A stretch of DNA of 64,000 nt from WRHT01 sp031550525 (lineage in GTDB: Bacteria > Desulfobacterota > Desulfovibrionia > Desulfovibrionales > Desulfovibrionaceae), in the NCBI GenBank assembly GCA_031550525.1, contig JAVBON010000023.1, positions 30,850 to 94,849 on the forward strand, given 5' to 3'. The notes under the pieces are model-generated. The model ran no database searches. It had not been told where the DNA came from and saw only the letters and a program-made list of their open reading frames with translations. The position numbers were made by a program, and so were the translations under genes. Of this stretch, positions 43,576 to 51,420 are shown piece after piece (position 1 is the first letter of the stretch; every line of letters starts with the position of its first letter).

Positions 43576-44193
43576 ATGTGGGCTTTTGTAGCGAAGATAC
43601 TGACGTCGTTTTTCGGTTCCGGCGAGGCTTCGGCCCGTTTGCCGGCCCTTATCGGGCTGGCGGCGGGCCTGCTGGCCTTGCTGCTTTTGGGCGGCTACTC
43701 GTTGTACGGCCACGCGCGCATGCAAAGGCTGGAAGAACACGGGCAAAGCCTGGCACGAGAAAATGCCCTGCTGCGCGAAGCGCGAGACAACGCAACCACC
43801 GCCTTGGGCCTGTGCCGAAAGCAGGCGGAACTGGAGGCGGGCCTGCTAAGTAAAAACCGGCAAGAAAAAGATGCCTTGCAAAGCAAATATAACGAAATGC
43901 GCCTTAGCCTCGCCACCGGCCTTTTGCCGCAATCAACACGCCCATCCGCGCCCGGCCATAGCTCAGCCCGGCCGTCTGGGCAAGCTGCGTCACGGCCCGA
44001 AAACGTGGGCGGAACCATCCAACCCTTTACCGTCCCAGACAAGGAGTTCAAGCATGAAACCTCTTTTCAGGAGTGGTGCGCTCAGCCTGTGCCTGATTTT
44101 ATCAACGGCCTGCTCACAGGCGCAGCCCCTGCCGCCCTACCTGGCCCTGCCCCCGCTGACCTTGCTGCAAGAAACCCCGCCGCCCCAAAATAG
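43576..44193 (+). CDS. Rz-like inner-membrane spanin candidate
   Basis: The 205-residue protein has one N-terminal membrane helix (ALIGLAAGLLALLLLGGYSLYG), a coiled coil (about residues 50-110) and a Pro/Ala-rich periplasmic tail. That is the layout of Rz, the inner-membrane half of the phage spanin that fuses the two membranes at lysis. The strongest support is the lipoprotein gene that starts inside it in another frame, as with Rz/Rz1. It is longer than lambda Rz (153 residues). Without the nested partner it would only be called a membrane-anchored coiled-coil protein. Confidence 0.68.
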   Translation: MWAFVAKILTSFFGSGEASARLPALIGLAAGLLALLLLGGYSLYGHARMQRLEEHGQSLARENALLREARDNATTALGLCRKQAELEAGLLSKNRQEKDALQSKYNEMRLSLATGLLPQSTRPSAPGHSSARPSGQAASRPENVGGTIQPFTVPDKEFKHETSFQEWCAQPVPDFINGLLTGAAPAALPGPAPADLAARNPAAPK

Positions 44194-44323
44194 CCAAGGG
44201 TTCCACAGCAATCTGGACCTGCTGCTTTATCTGATGGATATTCAGCAGGGCCTCGAAAGCTGCAATGCCGACAAACGCGCCCTGCTCCGCTGGAGCGAAG
44301 AAACAAGCGCCACCTATAAATAA
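44054..44323 (+). CDS. Rz1-like outer-membrane lipoprotein, overlapping the Rz-like gene
   Basis: The 89-residue frame starts at 44054 with AAGGAG seven bases ahead, within the 3' end of the Rz-like gene and in the +1 frame (140-base overlap). It has a lipoprotein signal: basic start, hydrophobic core and lipobox LSTAC with C20, then a proline-rich segment (AQPLPPYLALPP). This is the hallmark of Rz1, the outer-membrane half of the spanin. It runs about 130 bases past the Rz-like stop. The C-terminal helix (LDLLLYLMDIQQGLESCNA) would face the periplasm. Confidence 0.72.
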   Translation: MKPLFRSGALSLCLILSTACSQAQPLPPYLALPPLTLLQETPPPQNSQGFHSNLDLLLYLMDIQQGLESCNADKRALLRWSEETSATYK

Positions 44324-44696
44324 CCATCATAAAACCAAACCTGATCCACATTATAAACACCCCATAAGCGCCTTTTTGTTCCCGCCGGCATCAGGCCTCC
44401 AGGCCCGGAACTTTTACAGGCCACCGCCTATAGTCGCACAACCCGCGCCATTTATACGCAGCCAAGCGCGAAAAGCAAAATAAAGCGCAAAACCCTGCGC
44501 ATATGCCGCGCCATAAACTCCACCGCATGAAAAACGGCGGGGCAAACTCAAACTGGCGCAAGCTGGCGCGCACTGGAGTGAGCATGAATCAGACGATGTA
44601 AAAAGAACAGCGTAAAGCGCAAACAACCGCGCATGGGCGCAAACAGCCACAGCGCAAACAAAATGACAACCCTTAAATGATAAAAGGAGAATAACA
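44324..44696. other. Intergenic stretch inside the phage-derived island
   Basis: 373 bp without a supported gene. The motif GCGCAAA recurs several times between 44480 and 44665. Open frames are short and lack ribosome sites. Confidence 0.45.
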
Positions 44697-44972
44697 ATGG
44701 ATATGCTCAAACAAATAGAAGAAAAACAGTTGAATGACGAAGTATGCGCCATGGCCCGCGCCGGCGCCAAGCTGGCCATGCAGGCCCTGCTGGACGAACT
44801 GCGCGATGGCACGGGCATTGGCCGCGTGCGCGCGGCCGCGCTTGTGCTGGAGCGCGGACTGGGCAAAACAACGCAGGCCCTGGCCATGGAAGGACAGTTG
44901 GATGTGGAGCCGGTGCTGCCCGAAGAAGCCCTTAACGTGCTGGACGGCCTGTACCTCTCCCTGATGCGTTAA
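44697..44972 (+). CDS. Small helical protein, last gene of the phage-derived island
   Basis: The 91-residue protein follows AAAAGGAG. The central segment RVRAAALVLERGLGKTTQAL resembles the helix pair with a Leu-Glu-Arg-Gly-x-Gly-Lys turn common in small phage-associated proteins near packaging genes, but this is a weak likeness. No other domain is visible. A rho-independent terminator follows, marking the end of the island. Confidence 0.66.
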   Translation: MDMLKQIEEKQLNDEVCAMARAGAKLAMQALLDELRDGTGIGRVRAAALVLERGLGKTTQALAMEGQLDVEPVLPEEALNVLDGLYLSLMR

Positions 44973-44994
44973 GGGCCTGGCTGAAACAACAAAT

Positions 44995-45024
44995 AAAAAA
45001 CCGGAGATTATCCGGTTTTTTATT
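44995..45024 (+). terminator. Terminator closing the phage-derived island
   Basis: AAAAACCGGA, loop GATTA, TCCGGTTTTT. Confidence 0.88.
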
Positions 45025-45121
45025 TGCCCATGCTAGATAGTGCAGTCATTTAAAAGTAATGCAAACGTGATTTCCATATGCTTTGGGCACTGTGCCTTTG
45101 CATCAGCCAGACTGCCGCCGT

Positions 45122-45700
45122 TTACTGCGCTTTTTTTATGGAATCCAGCACCTGCACGGCAGTGTTGGTAACCTGCGACTTATATTCCTCCACATCAAAG
45201 AAACCATCTATTTTTCTGAAGTCGCATACAAACAGCATGGTGTGGTAGTCGTCGCTGGCCGCGCCCATTTCTATGGCCACCACAAAACGCTCGCGGTCTT
45301 TTATCTCACGGCTGTTGGAGCTTTTTTCCTCCAGCAGGCTGAATTTGAACCACATCTCCTCGTGCCGCACATCCTCGGTGGCGCTTATAAACATTTGCAA
45401 GTAGCGGCGCGGCGCGGTTTGCAGGCTGATGCGCTCTTTGGCGGGCAGGGCGAAGCTGCGGTATTCAGTTTTTTTCTCGCGCAGGCAATATACTATGGCC
45501 GCGCCGGAGTCTTTTTGCTCAAAAACCTCATTTATAACCAGGTTTTTGTTAAACTTGGCCTCGTTGCTTTCAAACCGGCGCAAAGCATAGCCCTCGGGCA
45601 GATCAAAGCTGTAATTGCCTGCGGTTTCCCTCTCCTGCGCCAAAGCGTCGCAGGGCAAAGCGCAAAACAACAGCAAAAAAAGGGCAAGACAAAAACGCAT
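45122..45700 (-). CDS. Exported protein of unknown function
   Basis: The 192-residue protein has a clear signal peptide (FCLALFLLLFCALPCDALA, cleavage near ALAQE). The mature part begins NYSFDLPEGYALRRFESNEA, a beta-rich start seen in several families of small periplasmic proteins. No catalytic motif is recognised. It is a single gene, convergent with the phage-derived island. Confidence 0.75.
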   Translation of the reverse strand: MRFCLALFLLLFCALPCDALAQERETAGNYSFDLPEGYALRRFESNEAKFNKNLVINEVFEQKDSGAAIVYCLREKKTEYRSFALPAKERISLQTAPRRYLQMFISATEDVRHEEMWFKFSLLEEKSSNSREIKDRERFVVAIEMGAASDDYHTMLFVCDFRKIDGFFDVEEYKSQVTNTAVQVLDSIKKAQ

Positions 45701-46152
45701 TATTACTGTCCTGAAAAATTTAGATTCAAATTCGCGTGGGTGGGCTTAAACCACAACTGGCGCTGTATTTCCTAATATTATCCGAAACTTCCGGCAAGCT
45801 CAACGCTAAAAGTGCGGCAGGCAAAAAACATCTCGGCAAACTACCGGCAACCCTTGTTTTTGCAAAAGTTACCTGGACAAGTATGCCTAGCCTCGCTAAA
45901 ACCAAATAATTCCGAAAGGCTTTGGCTTACACCAAGTTATATCGACGCCGCTTGGTCAAGGGAGTTTACACCTCGCTGGGCCGCACCCTCTCTTGCCGAT
46001 CAGGACAGCGCCCAACGCTCGTGAATATGACTTCGTCCTTTATGCCCTTACCGGTATTTGCCGCTTTACGGCTTCTAAACTTTTGACTTGCGCCGGCGCA
46101 TGCTGTAAAGGCCATGCATGCTTACATTTACAATAAAATATATGGGTGCCGC
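45701..46152. other. Intergenic region upstream of the LysO-like gene
   Basis: 452 bp between divergent genes. There is an open frame at 45812-46024 but it has no ribosome site and no recognisable sequence. No lysine riboswitch or other structured leader was recognised. Confidence 0.4.
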
Positions 46153-47067
46153 ATGTTTATAGAGTTGGGGTGCCTGGCGGCGGGCATAGCGCCGGGAAGG
46201 GCATTGCGCCGCAACGAAAAAGCCCGCAAAGTTACCGGCAAGCTTACCATGCTTGCCATATATGCCCTGCTGTTCGTAATGGGCGCGAAGCTGGGCGCGG
46301 ATGACAGCCTGTTTGCCGCATTGAGCACTCTGGGTTTTCAGGCCATTGTCATTGGCCTGTGCTGCACCATGGGGAGCGTGCTGTGCGTGCTGCCCGCCCA
46401 GCGCCTTTTCCGCGGCGAAGCGGGCGTTAACGTAAAGCCCCAAGGGGGGCTGATGCGCGGCATGCTGGGCTCCCTTTACATTTTAAGCGTATTCTGTCTG
46501 GGTGTGGCGCTGGCCCGGCTGGGCGCGCTGCCGGATTTTTTGTATTCCGGCCCGGCTTCGTCTTGGGCGCTCTGGATTATGCTGGTCTGCGTGGGTATGG
46601 GCATAGGGTTTGATCTGGGCGCGCTGCTTATTGTGCGCGACATGGGCCTGCGTGTGGCGCTGGTGCCGCTGCTGGCCATGGGCGGAACGGCCCTTGGCGC
46701 GGTGGCCGCATTTTTGCTGCTGCCCATGGAACTGCGCGAGACTCTGGCCGTGGGCGCTGGCTTTGGCTATTACAGCCTGGCCAGCGTGGTAATAAGCAAT
46801 CAGGGTTATGTCGCCCTTGGCTCCATCGCCCTTTTGGCAAATATAACCCGCGAGCTGTTTACCCTGCTGAGCACCCCGCTGCTGGCGCGTCTGCTAGGGC
46901 CGTTGGCCCCGGTTGCCGCCGCCGGAGCTCCGGGCATGGATACCTGCCTGCCGGTAATAGCGCGCTTTACCGGCGAAAAATACGGCATAATATCCATATT
47001 TAACGGGCTGGCCATGACCATACTGGTGCCGTTTTTGGTGCCGCTGGCAATGCTGCTTTTTGATTAG
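46153..47067 (+). CDS. LysO-like lysine/amino-acid exporter
   Basis: The 304-residue protein has about eight hydrophobic helices and the LysO (DUF340) pattern: RKVTGKLTMLAIYALLFVMGAKLG early, and VGAGFGYYSLASVVI with ITRELFTLLSTPLLAR in the second half. LysO exports lysine and toxic analogues in enterobacteria. The start is taken at 46153; an upstream ATG at 46114 is less conserved. The stop TAG is the first three bases of the repeat element that follows. Confidence 0.85.
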   Translation: MFIELGCLAAGIAPGRALRRNEKARKVTGKLTMLAIYALLFVMGAKLGADDSLFAALSTLGFQAIVIGLCCTMGSVLCVLPAQRLFRGEAGVNVKPQGGLMRGMLGSLYILSVFCLGVALARLGALPDFLYSGPASSWALWIMLVCVGMGIGFDLGALLIVRDMGLRVALVPLLAMGGTALGAVAAFLLLPMELRETLAVGAGFGYYSLASVVISNQGYVALGSIALLANITRELFTLLSTPLLARLLGPLAPVAAAGAPGMDTCLPVIARFTGEKYGIISIFNGLAMTILVPFLVPLAMLLFD

Positions 47068-47312
47068 ACAGACTAGTCACGAGGGTCTTTTTGCCTCACA
47101 CAGGCCGCGCCTGCTCTGCCAGCGTCAAAAAGTCTTTTCATTTGATTCGGCACGTCCTGTGCATCACCCCCTGCGAGGCGCTCGCGTTGCTCGCGTGCAA
47201 CCATGCATTCCGGCATAATTGTTGGTCGAGTGCCGTAAGAGTACGCCCCCTCAATAAAAAGATCTTTTTCCTTGGCAGATAACAAAAATCCTCCTCGTGA
47301 CTACTCTATCCA
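47065..47312. repeat. Inverted-repeat element, copy with matching ends
   Basis: The left end TAGACAGACTAGTCACGAG (47065-47083) and the right end (47294-47312; TGGATAGAGTAGTCACGAG on the minus strand) are imperfect inverted repeats. The interior is closely similar to the inverse of 38510-38758, including the GCACGCGAGCAACGCGAG-type core. It is non-coding. The left end supplies the stop codon of the LysO-like gene. Confidence 0.84.
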
Positions 47313-47349
47313 GGGCGCGCGCACGCCATGGGGCTTTTCCTATAATAAG

Positions 47350-47379
47350 TTGACAAAACAACGCGCCTGCACATAAATA
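47350..47379 (+). promoter_or_regulatory. Putative promoter of the amino-acid ABC operon
   Basis: -35 TTGACA (47350-47355), 18-bp spacer and a weak -10 TAAATA (47374-47379). It lies about 110 bp upstream of the binding-protein gene. Confidence 0.45.
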
Positions 47380-47489
47380 TTATCACCGCCACGCGAATTT
47401 GCCGTGCAAATGCGTTTGCACGCCTGGGGCGCTCTCCCATGCAATACCCGTCACACTAATGTTTAACAATATATTCAGGAGCTTTCAGC

Positions 47490-48233
47490 ATGTTCAAAAA
47501 GGTTCTGCTTGTATCGCTGATGCTGCTTTTAAGCAGCGGAGCCGCCTTTGCCGCCTCCAAAAAACTTGTAGCGGCCCACGATTGCACATGGCCGCCCATG
47601 GAATTTATTGATTCCAACAAAAAACTGGCCGGTTACTCCGTGGATTACGTGGCCGCCATTGCCAAAGAGCTGGGCATGGAGATTGAAAGCCGCAACGTGG
47701 CCTGGGACGGCATTTTCGCCGGCCTTCTGGCCGACCGCTACGACTTTGTGGCATCTTCCGTAACCATTACGGACGAACGCAAAAAAACCATGGACTTCAC
47801 AACTCCATATTATGAAGTGCGCCAGGCCGTGGTTGTTGCCAAAAACGCCAAAATAAACAGCGTGGCCGACATGAACGGCAAAACCTTTGGCGCGCAACTT
47901 GGCACCACCGGATTTTTTGCCATTGAAAAGGTAAAGGGGGCCAAAGGCCGCTCTTACGACGAAATAAGCCAGGCCATGGAAGCTTTGTACAGCGGCCGCA
48001 TTGACGGCGTGGTGTGCGACGACCCCATTGCCGCCGACTTTGCCCTGCAAAACAAAACTTACGCCGCCAAGCTTAAAATATCCTTCATCATTCCCACAAA
48101 TGAAGACGAATACTACGGCTTTGCCGTTAAAAAAGGCAACAAGGCCGTGCTGGACATGCTCAACGCCGGCATAGCCAAAGTAAAAGCCAACGGCACTGAA
48201 GAAGCCCTCCGCAAAAAGTGGATAGGCAAATAA
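47490..48233 (+). CDS. Amino-acid ABC transporter, periplasmic binding protein
   Basis: The 247-residue protein has a signal peptide (VLLVSLMLLLSSGAAFA) and a family 3 solute-binding fold: YSVDYVAAIAKELGMEIESR, the ligand-contact DFVASSVTITDERKKTMDFT and GAQLGTTGFFAIEK. The class binds polar amino acids such as glutamine, arginine or cystine. It is the first gene of a binding protein-permease-ATPase operon. The opening KKLVAAHDCTWPPMEF is typical. The ligand is not determinable by eye. Confidence 0.93.
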   Translation: MFKKVLLVSLMLLLSSGAAFAASKKLVAAHDCTWPPMEFIDSNKKLAGYSVDYVAAIAKELGMEIESRNVAWDGIFAGLLADRYDFVASSVTITDERKKTMDFTTPYYEVRQAVVVAKNAKINSVADMNGKTFGAQLGTTGFFAIEKVKGAKGRSYDEISQAMEALYSGRIDGVVCDDPIAADFALQNKTYAAKLKISFIIPTNEDEYYGFAVKKGNKAVLDMLNAGIAKVKANGTEEALRKKWIGK

Positions 48234-48266
48234 GCGGCTGGCAACAAAAGTCATCTCATAATTTAA

Positions 48267-48299
48267 GGTTTCAGACCGGGCGCGGCCCGGTCTGAAACC
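48267..48299 (+). promoter_or_regulatory. Intra-operon hairpin between binding protein and permease genes
   Basis: GGTTTCAGACCGGG pairs perfectly with 48286-48299, a 14-15-bp stem with a 3-5-base loop and no T tract. Such hairpins raise binding-protein mRNA over the membrane genes by protecting its 3' end. Confidence 0.6.
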
Positions 48300-48314
48300 C
48301 AAAAAGGTATCAGC

Positions 48315-49109
48315 ATGGTTGAAAACGACCAACAGCCGCCGCTTATACAAATAGGCGACGGAGCCTCCATACCCGACCCCAAAGATAAGCGGCTGATAAC
48401 TGCCTGGTCCATATCCTTTGTGGGCGCAATACTGGCCGTTACCTGCCTTTGCGCGTTCAAACCCGACCCCTACCTCGAAATACTTAAATTTCTGCCGGAC
48501 GGCGTTATCGTCACCTTTCAAATAACCGTACTGGGCATAAGCTTTGCCATACCAATAGGCTTTATAACCGGCCTGGGCAGGCTCGCCCGCAACCGCATAA
48601 TCAACCTCATAGCTTCAACCTATGTGGAGGTTATACGCGGCATACCGCTTTTAGTGCAGCTATGCTTCATCTATTACGGTCTGGGCCGCTTTGTGCAAAT
48701 GCCGGATATTCTGGCCGCCACCGTGGCCATGGGCATATGCTACGGCGCGTATATGGGCGAGGTTTTCCGCGCCGGCATAAGCGCCATAGACAAAGGCCAG
48801 ACCGAGGCTGCGCGCTCCCTTGGCCTCAACCGCGTGCAAACCATGCTGCTGGTTGTGCTGCCGCAGGCCTGGCGCACCATTCTGCCGCCCGTGGGCAACG
48901 AATTTATCGCGCTGTTAAAAGACACCTCGCTGGTCTCCATAATGGCCATGACCAATATTCTGCAGCGCGGCCGCGAGTATAACGCCCGCAGCTTTAACGT
49001 GTTTGAAACCTACCTTATGGTAGCCTTAATATATCTGTTCATTACGCTCATCCTGTCCAAGGGCGTGAGCCTGATGGAAGCGAGGCTGAACTATTATGAC
49101 CGAAAATAA
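48315..49109 (+). CDS. Amino-acid ABC transporter, permease
   Basis: The 264-residue protein belongs to the HisM/GlnP type: a polar N-terminus, five or so helices, GVIVTFQITVLGISFAIPIG and the coupling loop EAARSLGLNRVQTMLLVVLPQAWRTILPPVGNEF. The conserved EAA box contacts the ATPase. A single permease gene suggests a homodimer. The last 14 bases overlap the ATPase gene. Confidence 0.95.
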   Translation: MVENDQQPPLIQIGDGASIPDPKDKRLITAWSISFVGAILAVTCLCAFKPDPYLEILKFLPDGVIVTFQITVLGISFAIPIGFITGLGRLARNRIINLIASTYVEVIRGIPLLVQLCFIYYGLGRFVQMPDILAATVAMGICYGAYMGEVFRAGISAIDKGQTEAARSLGLNRVQTMLLVVLPQAWRTILPPVGNEFIALLKDTSLVSIMAMTNILQRGREYNARSFNVFETYLMVALIYLFITLILSKGVSLMEARLNYYDRK

Positions 49110-49836
49110 TCCCATCATCAGCATTCGCAACGTCTACAAGTTTTTCGGGCAGCTTACCGCCCTTAACGATGTCTCGCTGGACGTAAACACCGGCGAAAAA
49201 GTCGTCATAATAGGCCCTTCCGGCTCTGGCAAATCTACCCTGCTGCGCTCCATAAACCGGCTGGAAACAATCGATCAGGGCCTGATTATAGTAGACGGGC
49301 AAGACGTAAACGACCCGCAAAACAACATAAACATGATCCGCCAAGAGCTTGGCATGGTTTTTCAAAGCTTCAACCTTTTCCCGCATAAGACCGTGCTGGA
49401 TAACCTTACCCTTGCCCCCATGAAGCTGCGCGGTATGAGCAGGTCTGAGGCCGAGGCCAAAGGCCTTGAGCTGCTGAAAAAGGTTGATATAAGCGACAAG
49501 GCTCACGTTTACCCCGCCACCCTGTCCGGCGGGCAGCAGCAGCGCGTGGCTATTGCCCGTGCCCTGGCCATGACCCCCAAAATAATGCTGTTTGACGAGC
49601 CCACCTCCGCCCTTGACCCGGAAATGATCGGCGAAGTGCTGGAGGTTATGGTAAACTTGGCCCGCGAAGGCATGACCATGGTGTGCGTAACGCACGAAAT
49701 GGGCTTTGCCCGCGAGGTGGCGGATCGCATTATCTTTATGGATAAAGGCGAAATACTTGAGCAGGCCGGTACCGACACCTTTTTCTCCTCGCCGCACCAC
49801 CCAAGGCTGCAAAAGTTTTTGAATCAAATATTGTAA
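49096..49836 (+). CDS. Amino-acid ABC transporter, ATPase
   Basis: The 246-residue protein has Walker A GPSGSGKSTLLRSINRLE, Q-loop GMVFQSFNLFPHKT, signature LSGGQQQRVAIARAL, Walker B IMLFDEPTSALDPE and H-loop VCVTHEMGFA. The motif wording is that of polar amino-acid importers (GlnQ/HisP/ArtP). It is the last gene of the operon; a 25-bp hairpin follows. Confidence 0.96.
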   Translation: MTENNPIISIRNVYKFFGQLTALNDVSLDVNTGEKVVIIGPSGSGKSTLLRSINRLETIDQGLIIVDGQDVNDPQNNINMIRQELGMVFQSFNLFPHKTVLDNLTLAPMKLRGMSRSEAEAKGLELLKKVDISDKAHVYPATLSGGQQQRVAIARALAMTPKIMLFDEPTSALDPEMIGEVLEVMVNLAREGMTMVCVTHEMGFAREVADRIIFMDKGEILEQAGTDTFFSSPHHPRLQKFLNQIL

Positions 49837-49858
49837 TAAAAGAATGGCCCCTAAGTGG

Positions 49859-49913
49859 GCGCATATAATATAAATGGAAGCGGCTGCGCCGCTTCCATTT
49901 ATATTATATGCGC
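49859..49913. terminator. Long bidirectional hairpin between convergent genes
   Basis: A 25-bp perfect stem (arms 49859-49883 and 49889-49913, centre AAGCGG-CTGCG-CCGCTT) lies between the ABC operon and the convergent radical SAM gene. The AT-rich outer part gives T-rich tails on both strands, as expected for a shared terminator. Confidence 0.7.
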
Positions 49914-49929
49914 TGTTGCTCCGCTTCAA

Positions 49930-51198
49930 TCAATCCGGCACGGCCGGGTTGAAATAACCCAGTTTCAGCCAGGGGCAGGCGCGGGTAAGACGTTTTTTGA
50001 AGTTCATGAAGCCAAGGCCGGGGCCGGTTTCAATATCTTTGGTCAGTTCCAGGTAGTATTCCGGATCTATGTTCAGGTTGCGCAGTTGTATGAAATCCAG
50101 TTTGGTTTCCTGCGCAAGCTCAACCAGGGCTTGGGTTTCCAGCTCCGTGTCAGTAAAGCCGGGGAAGAAAAGCAGGTTAAGCGATACAAATACGCCAGCG
50201 GCCTTGGCCACTGTTATGCTTTGGCGCACGTCAGCGAAAGTGTAGTTAACCGGGCGGTAATAGAGGTTGTAGGTATCTGGCCTTGCGCTGTTAAGGCTTA
50301 CCCGCATGGAAGAAAGCCCGGCCCTGGCTATTTCGGCCACCTTGTCGGGCATGGAGGCGTTGGAGTTGAGGTTGATGGTGCCCTTGCCGCCTTGCGCGCG
50401 AAAACGCGATACGCTTTCAACAATAAGGGCGGCTTCTGTAAGCGGCTCGCCCTCGCAGCCTTGCCCGAAAGAGTAAATGGGGTCTTGGGCGCGGCTTTGG
50501 TGCACGCTCATTACCTCCACCAGTTCCTGCGCGGTGGGGGTAAAATCCATGCGGTTTTGCGGAGTGGCGCAAATTTTGGAACCTTTTTCCTGATGCGAAA
50601 TGCAGCCTATGCAGCGGGCGTTGCAGGCGCGGGATGTAGGCAGCGGCGCCTCGTAACGCCCAAGGCAGAGGTTGCGGGCGGCCGGGCAGGAATAAGTTAG
50701 GGCGCACTTGTGCGTAAGGTGCTGTATCAGCCTGTTGTCGGGGTAGGCTCCGGCAAGCTCCATGGCGCTTTTACGCAGTTTTTTAGTGGAAATGGACGTA
50801 AAAATCTGCCTCGGGTCATCGTCTACCTTTTTGGCGCATATGTACATGCGCCCGTTAGCGTAACCCACCGCGCCGTAAGCAAAAAGCGGCAGCATGGGCG
50901 CATCTGGCCCGCTAAGGTAAGCGGGGTGCGCTGTAAGGGTATGCGCAGGGGCCGCGAAAGCGGCCACAGCTAAATCTTCCTGCTCTTCCACCAGCCCCGT
51001 TTCCTCGTTAAAGCCTAAAGCGCGGCGGCCGGGCAGCAAAAAAATCTCGCTTTCCGGCGGCAAGGGCATAAGCTCGTCAGGCCGGGGCAGGGCCAGGTCG
51101 CGGCCCCTACGGCACAGCATCAGCAAATCTGGATCTTCGTAAATATTGCCTTGGGCGTCGGCCACCAAAAGGGTAGGCTGTATGGAAGATGAGGCCAT
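49930..51198 (-). CDS. Radical SAM protein of unknown specificity
   Basis: The 422-residue protein has the iron-sulfur motif C-x3-C-x2-C in SRACNARCIGCISHQ at about residue 190. Before it lie further cysteines (CALTYSCPAARNLCLGRYE) that could hold an extra cluster or metal. After it, FGQGCEGEPLTEAALIVESV and NLNSNASMPDKVAEIA fit a MoaA-like barrel (GEP motif). No SPASM domain is evident. The N-terminal ~150 residues are an unrecognised accessory domain. No precursor peptide or partner gene is adjacent. The ATG at 51198 is preferred over one six codons upstream. Confidence 0.85.
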   Translation of the reverse strand: MASSSIQPTLLVADAQGNIYEDPDLLMLCRRGRDLALPRPDELMPLPPESEIFLLPGRRALGFNEETGLVEEQEDLAVAAFAAPAHTLTAHPAYLSGPDAPMLPLFAYGAVGYANGRMYICAKKVDDDPRQIFTSISTKKLRKSAMELAGAYPDNRLIQHLTHKCALTYSCPAARNLCLGRYEAPLPTSRACNARCIGCISHQEKGSKICATPQNRMDFTPTAQELVEVMSVHQSRAQDPIYSFGQGCEGEPLTEAALIVESVSRFRAQGGKGTINLNSNASMPDKVAEIARAGLSSMRVSLNSARPDTYNLYYRPVNYTFADVRQSITVAKAAGVFVSLNLLFFPGFTDTELETQALVELAQETKLDFIQLRNLNIDPEYYLELTKDIETGPGLGFMNFKKRLTRACPWLKLGYFNPAVPD

Positions 51199-51271
51199 GG
51201 TTTTTCCCGCGCGCAAGTTGTAAAAATAAGCTTTTTACAAACATCCCGCATTGTTTAGTGGTTTCTTTTAT

Positions 51272-51350
51272 GCTAGACAGTGTCGGCAAGCGGAGCATTT
51301 TTATTCTCCGCCAAGCAAAAAATTTTAAAGATTATCCTGACGTCACTGTT
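51272..51350. repeat. Possible solo end of the inverted-repeat element family
   Basis: CTAGACAGTGTCGGCAAG at 51274 is close to the end TAGACAGTGTCGTCACGAG of the element at 1625. No matching right end was found; it may be a decayed copy. Confidence 0.4.
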
Positions 51351-51420
51351 TAACTGTTTTGGGGCCTGAGCGCAAACCGGCCGCGCCTGTTTTTTAGCGC
51401 CTTGAAAACGTGGAGTAAAT

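Noticed and set aside
45030..45060. TAGATAGTGCAGTCA as another element end
   Set aside because: Only a short match to the TAGACAGTG-type end, without a partner or the following CACGAG.
45812..46024. 70-codon frame upstream of the LysO-like gene
   Set aside because: No ribosome site and no recognisable sequence; it could be an old remnant but that cannot be shown.
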